NCBI RefSeq assembly: GCF_003057885.1
Contig: NZ_QAGK01000001.1
Coordinates: 434,001 to 498,000 of the forward strand
Source of the DNA: Oceaniglobus ichthyenteri
GTDB taxonomy: Bacteria; Pseudomonadota; Alphaproteobacteria; Rhodobacterales; Rhodobacteraceae
Length of the DNA: 64,000 bases
Direction: 5' to 3'
Below are positions 7,938-16,706 of the stretch, piece by piece (position 1 is the first letter of the stretch; every line of letters begins with the position of its first letter). The notes beneath the pieces were generated by a model. It did no database searches. It was not told the origin of the DNA and saw only the letters and a list, made by a program, of their open reading frames with translations. The position numbers were made by a program, and so were the translations under genes.

Positions 7938-10900
7938 ATGAAGCCGAACTTTATCTTAGAATTGTCCCACGACGGTATCCGCCTCAAGTCGAATGGATCT
8001 GGCGCGTCCGAAGACTTGGGTCATGTCGCGCTGTCGGATCCAGATTTCGATGCAAAAGTAACCGATATGCGCAACGGGGTGGCCGAGCAGTCGGATTTCC
8101 CCATGGCAACCGAACTGAGGATTCCGGATTCCGAGATTTTATATACCACCCTCGACGATCCTGAATTTGATCCCAAATCCGCCAAGGCAGACCGCGCCAA
8201 GCTGCGCCATGATGCCGTTTGTCAGGCTTTGGAAGGGATGACCCCTTATGCCCTGAACGATCTGAATTTCACGTGGAAGGTCAAAGGCAAAGGCGAATTA
8301 TGTGTCGCCGCGGTGGCGCGTGAAACCCTGGCCGAGGCGGAACAGTTCGCCGCAAGTCGCGGGTTCAATCCTGTCTCTTTCGCGGCGATGCCGGGCAAGG
8401 ATAAATTCAAGGGTTCGGTCGATTTCGGGGCCACGGCCCTTCAGATTCAGCGTGACAGGGCCGCCGCGCTGGAAAAAGCAGAGGCCGAGCGCAAAGCCGT
8501 CGCGCCCGAACCGCCCAAAGCGGAACCAGTTGTTGAACCTTCTGCGCCGAAAGTGGAGACCACACCGCCGAAAACCGCAGATGTGCCTGATCAACCGCCC
8601 GCAAAAACCGATTCGGCCAAAGCAGCGGATGACGCAGCGCCAAACGCTCCGACTTTGGATGATCCGGCGCCAAATTCCGATACAAAACCTTCGGAAAAAG
8701 CACCTGCTCAACAGGAAAAACCGTCCAAATCGATGGAAAAATCGCAGACTGCTTCGGGGCGTGTGACGCCCCCTGTCGCCGGGGGTGACGCCGCCAAACC
8801 GCGTGCCGAAAAAAACGTCGCGCCAAAAGAACCCGAAGCGGCCGAAAAACCCGATCTGTCAGCGGCGGCAGAAAAACCTGTCGAAATGCCACGGGTTGGA
8901 TTTTCACAGCCTCGGGTCAATGATCCTCTGCCCCCTTTGGATGACGCAGCAGATGGCGCGGCGGTGTTGGATGATGTGCCGCCTATGCCGGTGGCCTTTG
9001 CGTCACGGCGCAAACCCGTGGCCAAACCGCCGATGGTGGCGGGCGCGAAATCTCCCGGGCCGCTGACACCCGGCGTTGCGGCGACGCCCCGGCCCAGCGA
9101 ATCCGCCCCCAAGGACACACCGGCGCGCGATGATAGCAAAGACAGCCGCCTGAGCCGCATTGCCGCGCGATTTGCGGTGTCACCTGACACCGAAGATGCG
9201 CTGCCACCACCGCCCCCACGCCGCGCGCCGATCCCGGGCGGCGGGTCTGCCAAATCTGTCGACAAACCCGGCGCACCCCGGCCAACCCGCGCTGCCGCAT
9301 TGCCCGACACGCGCGACGCCGCCGCCAGCCTTTCGCCCATAAACGACTCCGATGGAAACCCGCTGCCGCCCCCCGCCCGCGATACGATAAGCGCGCGGAT
9401 GGCAAAGGGTGGAAAGCTGAACGAAGCCGAAGCGATGACCGTGTTTGGTGCACGCGATGTCAGACCGGGGCGGTCATTTGCCCCGCTTGTGATCGGGCTC
9501 ATCGTGGCTGCATTGCTGGCCATTGGCGTTTGGACCGCGTTTTTCCTGGCCGGTGACGATCAGGTGACGAACACGCCCGAGGCCGCAGCGCCCGAAGAGA
9601 CCGCCAATCTGACACCGGCCATTTCCCCCGCCGCCACCATGCCGGATGATGTCACAGTTGATGAACCTACGGAAACTGCGCCCACTGACCAACCGACCGA
9701 AGACGCGCAACCGCTTCCAAGTACGGATGTCGCCGATCTGACCCAATCTCAAGAGCCAGAGCAATCCGGCACAGAACGCGTCGCGCGATCCGACTCGACA
9801 GTTGCAACTTTGGGGCCCATCGCCCCGGCACCGCCAAACGCCGATGGCCTGCCCCTGACCGAATCCGCGCCCCCGCCTTTGGCCAACGATCCTTTGCAGC
9901 GGCCGCCAAATGTTAATGATGATTCCGTGGGCCGTTACGCCACAACCGGCATATGGGTGGCACCGCCAGACGCACCCTCTGATCTTAACATTGATCGGTT
10001 GGAGGACATCCATGTCGCCTCTACCGATGCCAATCTTGCCGTGGGCGCGTTTCAACCGGTCACAGAGATCGCAGCCCCCAATGCGCCACGCATCCCCGCG
10101 CGCCAGTTGCCCCCGGCACCGTCGGGGCAGAGTTTTGATCTGGACGCGCGCGGTCTGGTCCGCGCCACACCCGATGGCGCAATTTCACCCGATGGCATCC
10201 TGATCACCGCGGGCCGCCCGGACAAGACACCGCCAGCCCGCCCCGATCGCCCCACGGCTTTGACACCCGCGTTGGAAAATCAGCCTGATCTGCCGCGCAT
10301 CCGCCCCCGCGACCGTCCTTCTGATTTGGCCGAAGAAACCAATCTAACACCCGAAACGACGCCCGAGCCTGATACCCGGTTGGCCGCCCTGCAACCGCGC
10401 GCCCGCCCCGCTGACGCCGCGCCAACGGGCGATAATGACATCCAAGACCGGGCGCGCGCGGCGGCCTTTGCCGTGACCGGCGCATCGACTGCGACGCCCC
10501 AGGCGCCGGTCACCGCACCAGTTCCGCGCAAAGCACCGGCTGACCTTGTCGCCCTGCGCCCCGTACCCCCTGCCGAGCCAGCCGAAGAGGCTGTGGTCCC
10601 CGAACCGATCAGCCCCTATGCCGTGGCCCAATCCCGCCTGCCAAAGGGAAAACCGCGCAATTTTGACCGTCTGGTCGCCCAGGCACGCGCCAAAGCCCCC
10701 GAAGTCAAGGAACAACAGGTGACCCGTGTTGCGGCGCCCGCTGCCGTTGTCACCCCCAGCATTCCGTCGCGCGCGTCGGTGGCCAAACAGGCCACTGTCA
10801 AAAATGCCATCAATCTTGGAAAACTGAACCTGATTGGCGTTTACGGAAGCACATCCAATCGTCGCGCACTTGTCCGTTTACCATCCGGACGGTTCGTAAA

Positions 10901-11012
10901 GGTCAAAGTCGGAGACTCGATTGATGGCGGCCGAATTGCAGCAATCGGCCAAAGCGAGTTGAGCTATACAAAATCCGGACGTCGCGTCACGCTGCAAATG
11001 CCCCAAGGCTGA
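7938..11012 (+). CDS. Large single-pass protein with GspL/PilM-like N-terminus and GspC/PilP-like C-terminus
   Basis: The protein has 1024 residues. Residues 1-180 form a compact alpha/beta region resembling the cytoplasmic domain of GspL/PilM proteins (a PDSEILY strand, then HDAVCQALEGMTPY, LNDLNFTW and the VAAVARETLAEAEQF helix). Residues about 185-510 and 537-950 are Pro/Ala/Glu-rich and should be disordered. One membrane helix spans about 512-535 (LVIGLIVAALLAIGVWTAFF). The last 70 residues form a small beta domain (LIGVYGSTSNRRALVRLPSG, then VKVGDSIDGG) resembling the GspC homology region or PilP. The topology would be cytoplasmic N-terminus and periplasmic C-terminus. No secretion ATPase or secretin gene is adjacent. 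The ribosome site is weak. The function is unknown; the resemblance is inferred from pattern. Confidence 0.65.
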   Translation: MKPNFILELSHDGIRLKSNGSGASEDLGHVALSDPDFDAKVTDMRNGVAEQSDFPMATELRIPDSEILYTTLDDPEFDPKSAKADRAKLRHDAVCQALEGMTPYALNDLNFTWKVKGKGELCVAAVARETLAEAEQFAASRGFNPVSFAAMPGKDKFKGSVDFGATALQIQRDRAAALEKAEAERKAVAPEPPKAEPVVEPSAPKVETTPPKTADVPDQPPAKTDSAKAADDAAPNAPTLDDPAPNSDTKPSEKAPAQQEKPSKSMEKSQTASGRVTPPVAGGDAAKPRAEKNVAPKEPEAAEKPDLSAAAEKPVEMPRVGFSQPRVNDPLPPLDDAADGAAVLDDVPPMPVAFASRRKPVAKPPMVAGAKSPGPLTPGVAATPRPSESAPKDTPARDDSKDSRLSRIAARFAVSPDTEDALPPPPPRRAPIPGGGSAKSVDKPGAPRPTRAAALPDTRDAAASLSPINDSDGNPLPPPARDTISARMAKGGKLNEAEAMTVFGARDVRPGRSFAPLVIGLIVAALLAIGVWTAFFLAGDDQVTNTPEAAAPEETANLTPAISPAATMPDDVTVDEPTETAPTDQPTEDAQPLPSTDVADLTQSQEPEQSGTERVARSDSTVATLGPIAPAPPNADGLPLTESAPPPLANDPLQRPPNVNDDSVGRYATTGIWVAPPDAPSDLNIDRLEDIHVASTDANLAVGAFQPVTEIAAPNAPRIPARQLPPAPSGQSFDLDARGLVRATPDGAISPDGILITAGRPDKTPPARPDRPTALTPALENQPDLPRIRPRDRPSDLAEETNLTPETTPEPDTRLAALQPRARPADAAPTGDNDIQDRARAAAFAVTGASTATPQAPVTAPVPRKAPADLVALRPVPPAEPAEEAVVPEPISPYAVAQSRLPKGKPRNFDRLVAQARAKAPEVKEQQVTRVAAPAAVVTPSIPSRASVAKQATVKNAINLGKLNLIGVYGSTSNRRALVRLPSGRFVKVKVGDSIDGGRIAAIGQSELSYTKSGRRVTLQMPQG

Positions 11013-11162
11013 CCTTCAAGCGCAGACTTCCCCCGGATCGGCATCAGGACCAATCTGAATGGTCTGTTTTTGCAGATGCCATGATGTGCCCTCGTCATTT
11101 TCTGGAAATAAAGTTATGACGCGGTGGCTCAACCGCTCCTGTAATAAAGCCATAAGGTGAAC

Positions 11163-13112
11163 ATGGAAATATTCCTGTACCAAGCCACGATTTATCTGAC
11201 CGCCGCTGTGGTTGCGGTGCCTTTGGCCACGCGTCTGGGGCTGGGTTCGGTTTTGGGATATCTTGCCGCAGGAATCCTGATCGGCCCGACATTGGGCCTT
11301 GTCGGCAGCGAAACCGCAGAGTTACAGCATTTCGCGGAATTCGGCGTGGTCATGATGTTGTTCGTGATCGGGCTTGAGCTTGAGCCAAAAGTGCTTTGGG
11401 CGATGCGCCATCGGCTTTTAGGCTTGGGCGGCTTGCAGGTGTTAACCACCATCGCGCTGATCGCGGCGGGTGCCGTGGCGCTTGGTCTGCCGGCGCCACA
11501 GGCGGTCGCGATTGGCATGGTGTTCGCCCTGTCCTCCACAGCCATTGTTTTACAAACCTTGTCGGAAAAGGGGTTGATGCAAACCTCTGGCGGGCGGTCT
11601 TCCTTTTCGGTGCTGCTCACTCAGGATATCTCGGTTATTCCGATGCTCGCCTTTATGCCGCTTCTGGCGTTACGCTCCCCTCGCGCGGGGCCATCCGTCG
11701 ATGATACGGCACTCCAATCCCAACCCGATTCACCCAACAGCCTGGCCGAAAACGCACAAGAGGCCACCGAAGCCTTGACCGCAGGCGAGCCTGAGAAAAC
11801 CGCCGAGGCCGCAATTACCCTGGTGCAAAGCCTGCCGGCATGGGGAATCACGTTGGTCACGTTGGTGGCGGTCGGTTTGATCGTTTTGTTCGGCATGTAT
11901 GCAACGCGGCCGATCTTTAAATTCATCCACCGCGCGCATCTACGCGAACTCTATGTGGCCTTGGCGCTGCTTATCGTGATTTCCATCGCCTTCGTGATGA
12001 CATTGGTGGGATTATCACCGGCCCTTGGCACCTTTTTGGCGGGCGTCGTCCTTGCCAACTCGGAATTTCGCCATCAACTGGAATCCGATATCGAACCCTT
12101 CAAGGGTTTGCTTCTTGGGTTGTTCTTTATCACGGTTGGTGCCGGCATCAGCTTTCCAACATTTTTTGCGGCCCCCCTCACTCTGCTTGGCCTCACTCTT
12201 GCGGTGATGGTCACAAAAGGTGTCATCCTTTACATTCTTGCGCTGATATTCAAAATCAAAGGCCGTGATCGGTGGCTTTTTACATTGGGGCTGGCACAGG
12301 CGGGGGAATTTGGGTTTGTCTTGGTGTCTTTTGCGCTAAGCACCGATGTTTTGCCTGCCGATTTGGCGCAAACCCTGCTTTTGATCGTCGCTTTGTCGAT
12401 GTTGCTGACCCCGCTTGCCTTTATTGTCTATGATCGCCTGTCTGCCCGGATGACCACGACATCGGACACACCTGAACCTGATGAAATCGACGATCAGCAG
12501 CCGATCATCATCGCCGGGGTTGGCCGTTTTGGGCAGGTGATCAACCGCATGATGCAGATGACCGGCCTGCGGACCACCGTGATCGACAGCAACTTGGAAA
12601 CCGTGCAACTGATGCGCAAATTCGGTTTCAAGGGGTTCTTTGGCGACCCGACCCGCCCTGAACTGTTGCACGCCGCGGGTTTGCAATCGGCACGGGTGCT
12701 GGTCGTGGCCCTCGACAATCGTGAGGCGGCGCTGAAACTGGTCCGTTATGCCAGAAAAGAGCGCCCTGATCTGCACATTGTCGCGCGGGCTTATGACCGT
12801 GTGCACACCTATGAAATGTTCAATGCCGGTGCCAATGATATCGTACGCGAGGTTTTCGACAGCTCGCTGCGCGCCGGGCGGTATGTATTGGAAAATCTGG
12901 GCATTCCCGATCTGGAAGCAAAAGAGATGGAGCACGAGTTTTTTAAACACGACCGGCACGCGCTTCTTGAATTGGCCGAACTTTGGCAACCCGGCGTGCC
13001 GCTGGATCGCAATTCCGCCTATGTGGCCCGCGCCCGGGCGTTAAATAAAGAGCTTGAGACAGCGCTGGTCCGCCAATCGGGCGATCGCAAACAAACGGGT
13101 ACAGATGGTTAG
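11163..13112 (+). CDS. CPA2-family monovalent cation:proton antiporter (KefB/KefC type) with TrkA-N domain
   Basis: The 649-residue inner-membrane protein starts with a Na+/H+ exchanger domain of about 12 helices (residues 1-430). A C-terminal RCK/TrkA-N nucleotide-binding domain follows, with the GVGRFGQ Rossmann glycine motif (about residue 457) and FFGDPTRPELLHAAG. This layout fits glutathione- or nucleotide-gated potassium efflux. A charged stretch of about 50 residues rich in Asp, Glu, Gln and Ala (about residues 170-220) interrupts the membrane domain. I chose the ATG at 11163 because AAGG lies 5 bases upstream; a GTG two codons earlier is possible. No KefF/KefG ancillary gene is present. 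Confidence 0.85.
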   Translation: MEIFLYQATIYLTAAVVAVPLATRLGLGSVLGYLAAGILIGPTLGLVGSETAELQHFAEFGVVMMLFVIGLELEPKVLWAMRHRLLGLGGLQVLTTIALIAAGAVALGLPAPQAVAIGMVFALSSTAIVLQTLSEKGLMQTSGGRSSFSVLLTQDISVIPMLAFMPLLALRSPRAGPSVDDTALQSQPDSPNSLAENAQEATEALTAGEPEKTAEAAITLVQSLPAWGITLVTLVAVGLIVLFGMYATRPIFKFIHRAHLRELYVALALLIVISIAFVMTLVGLSPALGTFLAGVVLANSEFRHQLESDIEPFKGLLLGLFFITVGAGISFPTFFAAPLTLLGLTLAVMVTKGVILYILALIFKIKGRDRWLFTLGLAQAGEFGFVLVSFALSTDVLPADLAQTLLLIVALSMLLTPLAFIVYDRLSARMTTTSDTPEPDEIDDQQPIIIAGVGRFGQVINRMMQMTGLRTTVIDSNLETVQLMRKFGFKGFFGDPTRPELLHAAGLQSARVLVVALDNREAALKLVRYARKERPDLHIVARAYDRVHTYEMFNAGANDIVREVFDSSLRAGRYVLENLGIPDLEAKEMEHEFFKHDRHALLELAELWQPGVPLDRNSAYVARARALNKELETALVRQSGDRKQTGTDG

Positions 13113-13177
13113 ATGCCGCAGGAAACCATAAAAGCTGTGAAATATGTGCTTTCTCAGTGCTGATCTAATGCCGCCGC

Positions 13178-14197
13178 CTATCCATCGGTCACGCCCGCCT
13201 CGGCAAAGGTGGCCATGCCCGAATGGCAGGCAATCGCGCCCTTCAACACCCCCAGCGCCAATGCGGCGCCCGATCCTTCGCCCAGGCGCAGTCCAAGATT
13301 CAACAACGGCACTTTTCCCAGCCTCTCCAACAACGCCGGATGGGCATCTTCAGCAGATTGATGGCCCGCCACACAATGATCCAGCCCGCCATCAATGATA
13401 AGGGCCAGCGGCGCAACCGCCGCACAGCAGATGAAACCATCCAATATAACCGGAATCCGCAACATCCGGGCACGCAAAACCGCCCCCGCCATCGCCGCCA
13501 TTTCGCGCCCCCCCAAGGCCGCCAAAACTTCCAGCGGATCACCCAGAATATCGCGATGACGTGCCAATCCGGCCTCGACCACCGCAACTTTTGCCGCCAA
13601 CGCATCGCCGACAAAACCTGTACCGGCCCCCGTCCACGCGGCTGCACCGCCGCCAAACAACGCCGCCGCAACAGCCGCCGCTGCCGTTGTATTACCGATG
13701 CCCATTTCACCCACCACCACCACATCGGCATCTGGATCAACGGCGTTCCATCCCACATCCAGCGCGGCCAGAAATGCGCGATGATCCATCGCGACGGTCT
13801 GGGTAAAATCGCCTGTCGGATTTTCCAGCTCCAATTCGAACACATCCATCCGCGCGCCGAAACACTGCGCCAATTGGTTGATGGCGGCCCCCCCGGCACG
13901 GAAATTTGCCACCATCTGCACGGTGACTTCGGGTGGAAATGCCGATACGCCGCGCGCCGCCACGCCGTGATTGCCGGCAAACACGATGACTTGCGGTGCT
14001 TTTATCTCTGGCCGGTCTGTCCCCCGCCAGCCACCATACCAGATCGCCAGATCCTCCAACCGGCCCAGGGCCTGTGGCGGTTTGGTCAACTGCCCATTGC
14101 GCGCCCTCGCCCCCGCAATGGCAGCGTCATCCGGTCCGGGTGCGCCAGCGAGGACCGTGCGTATATCAGTAATGGAGGCAAAGGGCGTTTGGAACAT
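13178..14197 (-). CDS. cobT: Nicotinate-nucleotide--dimethylbenzimidazole phosphoribosyltransferase
   Basis: The 339-residue enzyme has the family length. Landmarks are the N-terminal [15 protein letters not shown] region, the [21 protein letters not shown] block, [12 protein letters not shown], and the C-terminal [10 protein letters not shown] segment holding the catalytic glutamate. It makes alpha-ribazole phosphate for the lower ligand of cobalamin. The open frame reaches a GTG at 14224, but the ATG at 14197 has an AGGA site 8 bases away. It is divergent from cobS, the next step but one in nucleotide-loop assembly, with 81 bases between the starts. Confidence 0.92.
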   Translation of the reverse strand: MFQTPFASITDIRTVLAGAPGPDDAAIAGARARNGQLTKPPQALGRLEDLAIWYGGWRGTDRPEIKAPQVIVFAGNHGVAARGVSAFPPEVTVQMVANFRAGGAAINQLAQCFGARMDVFELELENPTGDFTQTVAMDHRAFLAALDVGWNAVDPDADVVVVGEMGIGNTTAAAAVAAALFGGGAAAWTGAGTGFVGDALAAKVAVVEAGLARHRDILGDPLEVLAALGGREMAAMAGAVLRARMLRIPVILDGFICCAAVAPLALIIDGGLDHCVAGHQSAEDAHPALLERLGKVPLLNLGLRLGEGSGAALALGVLKGAIACHSGMATFAEAGVTDG

Positions 14198-14278
14198 CGG
14201 ATCATCCTGGTTGCTCTGGGTCACGGCCCTGTTTAACCATTGGAAAAATCAGTGAAAGCAGTATTCCAAGGGGATCGA

Positions 14279-15043
14279 ATGTCGGACCGAAATAAACCAG
14301 TCTTTGCCGACATCGCCGCCGCATTGGGCCTGCTTTCGCGCCTGCCGATCCCGGTGAATGGGTCACAGACGCAGAGGCGCGGCGCGGCCTCTGCCTGGGC
14401 GTGGCCGGTTGCAGGCGCGCTGATCGGCGCATGCTCTGGCGGCATTGGGTTTATGGCCCTCGCTCTGGGAATGCCGCCGAAACTGGCGGCGGGGTTCGTT
14501 TTGGCAACCGGAGCGATCATAACCGGTGGTCTGCACGAAGACGGCCTGGCCGATACCGCCGATGGCCTGTGGGGCGGCTGGACCCGTGAGCGGCGTTTGG
14601 AAATCATGAAAGACAGCCATATCGGCAGCTATGGGGTGATCGCTCTGATCCTTTCGTTTGGGCTGCGATGGGTGGCGTTGACCGCCATGTTTGAAACTGG
14701 CCTAGGGGCCTGGGGCGTCATCGGGGCGGCGATTTTGTCGCGCGCGCCCATGGTGGTGCTGTCGTGGCGGATGACACAGGCGCGCCCTGGCGGCCTTTCC
14801 GCTTCGCTCGGGCGGCCCGACGGGCGCACCGCGGCGCTGTCGGTCTTTGTCACCCTTCTGATGGCCACGCCGCTGCTGGGTCTGGCGCTGGTTCCAGCCA
14901 TGCTCGCCGTGACACTCAGCACCGCGGTGTTTGCCCGCATCGCACAGGCCAAGATCGGCGGGCAAACCGGCGATATCCTGGGCGCGACACAGCAATTGGG
15001 CGAAATCGCCGTGCTTGCCACGCTCGCCACATTGGCCATTTAG
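14279..15043 (+). CDS. cobS: Adenosylcobinamide-GDP ribazoletransferase (cobalamin synthase)
   Basis: The 254-residue integral membrane protein joins adenosylcobinamide-GDP to alpha-ribazole. It carries the family motif HEDGLADTADGLWGG (about residues 84-98) with its metal-binding acidic residues, and the typical C-terminal KIGGQTGDILGATQQ segment. The ATG at 14279 has AAGGGG 7 bases upstream; a TTG at 14240 opens the same frame but has no ribosome site. There is no room for a cobalamin riboswitch in the short gap to cobT, and none is seen. Confidence 0.92.
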   Translation: MSDRNKPVFADIAAALGLLSRLPIPVNGSQTQRRGAASAWAWPVAGALIGACSGGIGFMALALGMPPKLAAGFVLATGAIITGGLHEDGLADTADGLWGGWTRERRLEIMKDSHIGSYGVIALILSFGLRWVALTAMFETGLGAWGVIGAAILSRAPMVVLSWRMTQARPGGLSASLGRPDGRTAALSVFVTLLMATPLLGLALVPAMLAVTLSTAVFARIAQAKIGGQTGDILGATQQLGEIAVLATLATLAI

Positions 15044-15064
15044 GCGCCAATCAAAGAATGCAAT

Positions 15065-15086
15065 GCGCCCGCACGGGCGCCCCTTT
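15065..15086 (+). terminator. Weak terminator-like hairpin after cobS
   Basis: A 6-bp GC-only stem (GCGCCC / GGGCGC, GCAC loop) followed by CCCTTTT lies 22 bases downstream of the cobS stop. The T-run is short and imperfect. Confidence 0.4.
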
Positions 15087-15103
15087 TGATCATATGCGGC
15101 AAT

Positions 15104-15140
15104 AAAAAAACCGCCGCTCAGGGTTGCCCTGAACGGCGGT
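15104..15140 (-). terminator. Strong Rho-independent terminator after carD
   Basis: On the minus strand a 14-base arm pair (ACCGCCGTTCAGGG with CCCTGAGCGGCGGT, CAA loop, one mismatch) is followed by seven T residues. It begins 22 bases after the carD stop. This is the clearest intrinsic terminator in the window. Confidence 0.85.
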
Positions 15141-15161
15141 CAATAATGCAATCAGCCCGGA

Positions 15162-15671
15162 TCAGGCGGCGCGACTGATCAAGACATCGCCAACCTGCTT
15201 TTGCGCCAGCACCTCGTCGCCGCCGGTGACAGCCGCCACTTCACGGGTCAAACGCTCAAGCGCGGCTTCGTACAACTGACGCTCGGAATAGCTCTGCTCG
15301 CGCTGATCGTCGGTGCGGTGCAAATCGCGCACCACTTCAGCAATGGCAATCAGATCGCCCGAGTTGATCTTTTGCTCATATTCCTGCGCGCGGCGTGACC
15401 ACATGGCTTTTTTGACCTTGGCCTTGCCTTTCAGCGTTGTCATCGCCTTGTTTACCACGTCGGGTGAAGACAGGGCGCGCATGCCGACTTCGGTGGCCTT
15501 GTGGGTGGGCACCCGCAACATCATCTTGTCTTTTTCAAATGAAATCACGAACAGTTCCAGCGTCATGCCGGCAATTTCCTGCTCTTCCACAGACACCACT
15601 TGACCCACACCATGGGCGGGATACACAACAAATTCATTCGGACGAAAGTCCAACTTTTTCGACTTACTCAT
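15162..15671 (-). CDS. carD: CarD-family transcriptional regulator
   Basis: The 169-residue protein begins with a CarD/TRCF RNA-polymerase-interaction Tudor-like domain (VVYPAHGVGQV, about residues 15-25). A helical DNA-binding region follows (AQEYEQKINSGDLIAIAEVVRDL). CarD proteins bind the RNA polymerase beta subunit and stabilise open complexes at rRNA and other promoters. The gene is monocistronic, with its own terminator 22 bases downstream. A GAGGA site precedes the ATG. In Rhodobacteraceae CarD is a general, non-sporadic regulator, which fits its place in this housekeeping block. Confidence 0.9.
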   Translation of the reverse strand: MSKSKKLDFRPNEFVVYPAHGVGQVVSVEEQEIAGMTLELFVISFEKDKMMLRVPTHKATEVGMRALSSPDVVNKAMTTLKGKAKVKKAMWSRRAQEYEQKINSGDLIAIAEVVRDLHRTDDQREQSYSERQLYEAALERLTREVAAVTGGDEVLAQKQVGDVLISRAA

Positions 15672-15931
15672 TCAGACACATTCCTCGTAAGGACCCCAGA
15701 CATCGGGCGCAGAAAACACGACGGGAACACACACATCCTCCCGTCGTTTGTTCGATTGGTGGGTCAGATTCCCAAGAACAGCATCTTGCGCCTTATTCAA
15801 CACCTGCCACTATAGCATAAAAAACAGCTATCTCAAAGACATCGCTGCGTTACAGCGAAACGCCCTGCAAAATAAGGCGAATCGACGGATATTGTTCCGT
15901 TTCAGGGCATAAAACGGCCACCGGGCGCGAA

Positions 15932-16270
15932 TCAGCCGCCTTCGCCGGGGGCTTCGCTGAAATGCGTTTGCAGTTTGCCCTCTTTGCCGTCCAACTCTTC
16001 TGCGTCGGGCAATGGGTCTTTTTTGGTGATGATGACCGGCCAGGCCTCGGAGTATTTCCGGTTGAATTCCACCCATTTTTCCATGTCAGGCTCGGTATCG
16101 GGGCGGATGGCATCAGCAGGGCATTCAGGTTCGCAGACGCCGCAATCGATGCATTCATCCGGATGAATGACCAGCATGTTTTCGCCTTCGTAAAAGCAAT
16201 CAACGGGGCACACTTCCACGCAATCCGTGTATTTGCAGGCGATACAATTGTCGGTGACGATATAGGTCAT
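15932..16270 (-). CDS. fdxA: 7Fe ferredoxin FdxA
   Basis: The 112-residue ferredoxin has the N-terminal cysteine pattern [17 protein letters not shown] followed by [12 protein letters not shown]. This matches Azotobacter-type seven-iron ferredoxins with one [3Fe-4S] and one [4Fe-4S] cluster. The C-terminal tail (about residues 60-112) is typical of the FdxA subgroup in alphaproteobacteria. It is a soluble cytoplasmic electron carrier with an unknown specific partner. It is followed on the same strand by carD after a gap of about 260 bases and lies downstream of the S4/helicase pair. Confidence 0.92.
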   Translation of the reverse strand: MTYIVTDNCIACKYTDCVEVCPVDCFYEGENMLVIHPDECIDCGVCEPECPADAIRPDTEPDMEKWVEFNRKYSEAWPVIITKKDPLPDAEELDGKEGKLQTHFSEAPGEGG

Positions 16271-16319
16271 AGGCTCGGTTCCATCTCAGATTGTCTGTCA
16301 CCTAGACGAGACATCGCAA

Positions 16320-16706
16320 TCATTCAAGCGGTCGAAAGCGCGCAGTCTCTGACATCCGCTCCATGTCGCGGCGATCTTTCTTTGTGGGTCGGCCCCCGCT
16401 GTCAAAACGCGGTCCGGTCGGGGCTTTGGGTGGTGGGGGTGGCGAGGTATCGATATACAGCGCCTGCGCCTCGGGGGCCGGGCCTCGACGCACGCCACAT
16501 GCGGCAATTTCGACGACGCGAATCGCGTCCCCTTGGGCAAAGGTCAAAACATCGCCTGCCCCGACTGCGTGGGCCGGTTTACCCGCCCGCACGCCGTTTA
16601 TCCGAACGTGTCCGCCCGAAACAAGTTTGGCCGCCAAGGTGCGGGTTTTGAAAAACCGCGCATACCACAGCCATTTGTCCAGGCGAATCGTCTCAGCTTT
16701 TGTCAC
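16320..16706 (-). CDS. S4-domain RNA-binding protein (Hsp15/HslR type)
   Basis: The 128-residue protein has an N-terminal S4 RNA-binding domain (IRLDKWLWYARFFKTRTLAAKLV, then VRINGVRA). A basic and Pro-rich tail follows, as in Hsp15. Hsp15 recognises 50S subunits carrying stalled nascent chains with tRNA. The start is a GTG with GGGG just upstream, and the first 14 bases overlap the 3' end of the helicase gene, so the two are probably translationally coupled. The link suggests a shared role in RNA or ribosome handling; this is inference. Confidence 0.85.
   Translation of the reverse strand: MTKAETIRLDKWLWYARFFKTRTLAAKLVSGGHVRINGVRAGKPAHAVGAGDVLTFAQGDAIRVVEIAACGVRRGPAPEAQALYIDTSPPPPPKAPTGPRFDSGGRPTKKDRRDMERMSETARFRPLE

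Noticed and set aside
8708-9523. 271-residue open frame antisense within the 1024-residue gene
   Set aside because: It is Gly/Ser/Arg-rich, which is expected opposite a Pro/Ala-rich coding region, and has no start signal or known domain.
11048-11071. GACCA-TGGTC stem with a T-rich stretch after the 1024-residue gene
   Set aside because: The stem is only 5 bp and the T-run is interrupted; it may help termination but cannot be supported as a feature.
14198-14278. Cobalamin riboswitch between cobT and cobS
   Set aside because: The gap is only 81 bases, too short for a cobalamin riboswitch, and no B12-box-like sequence is visible.
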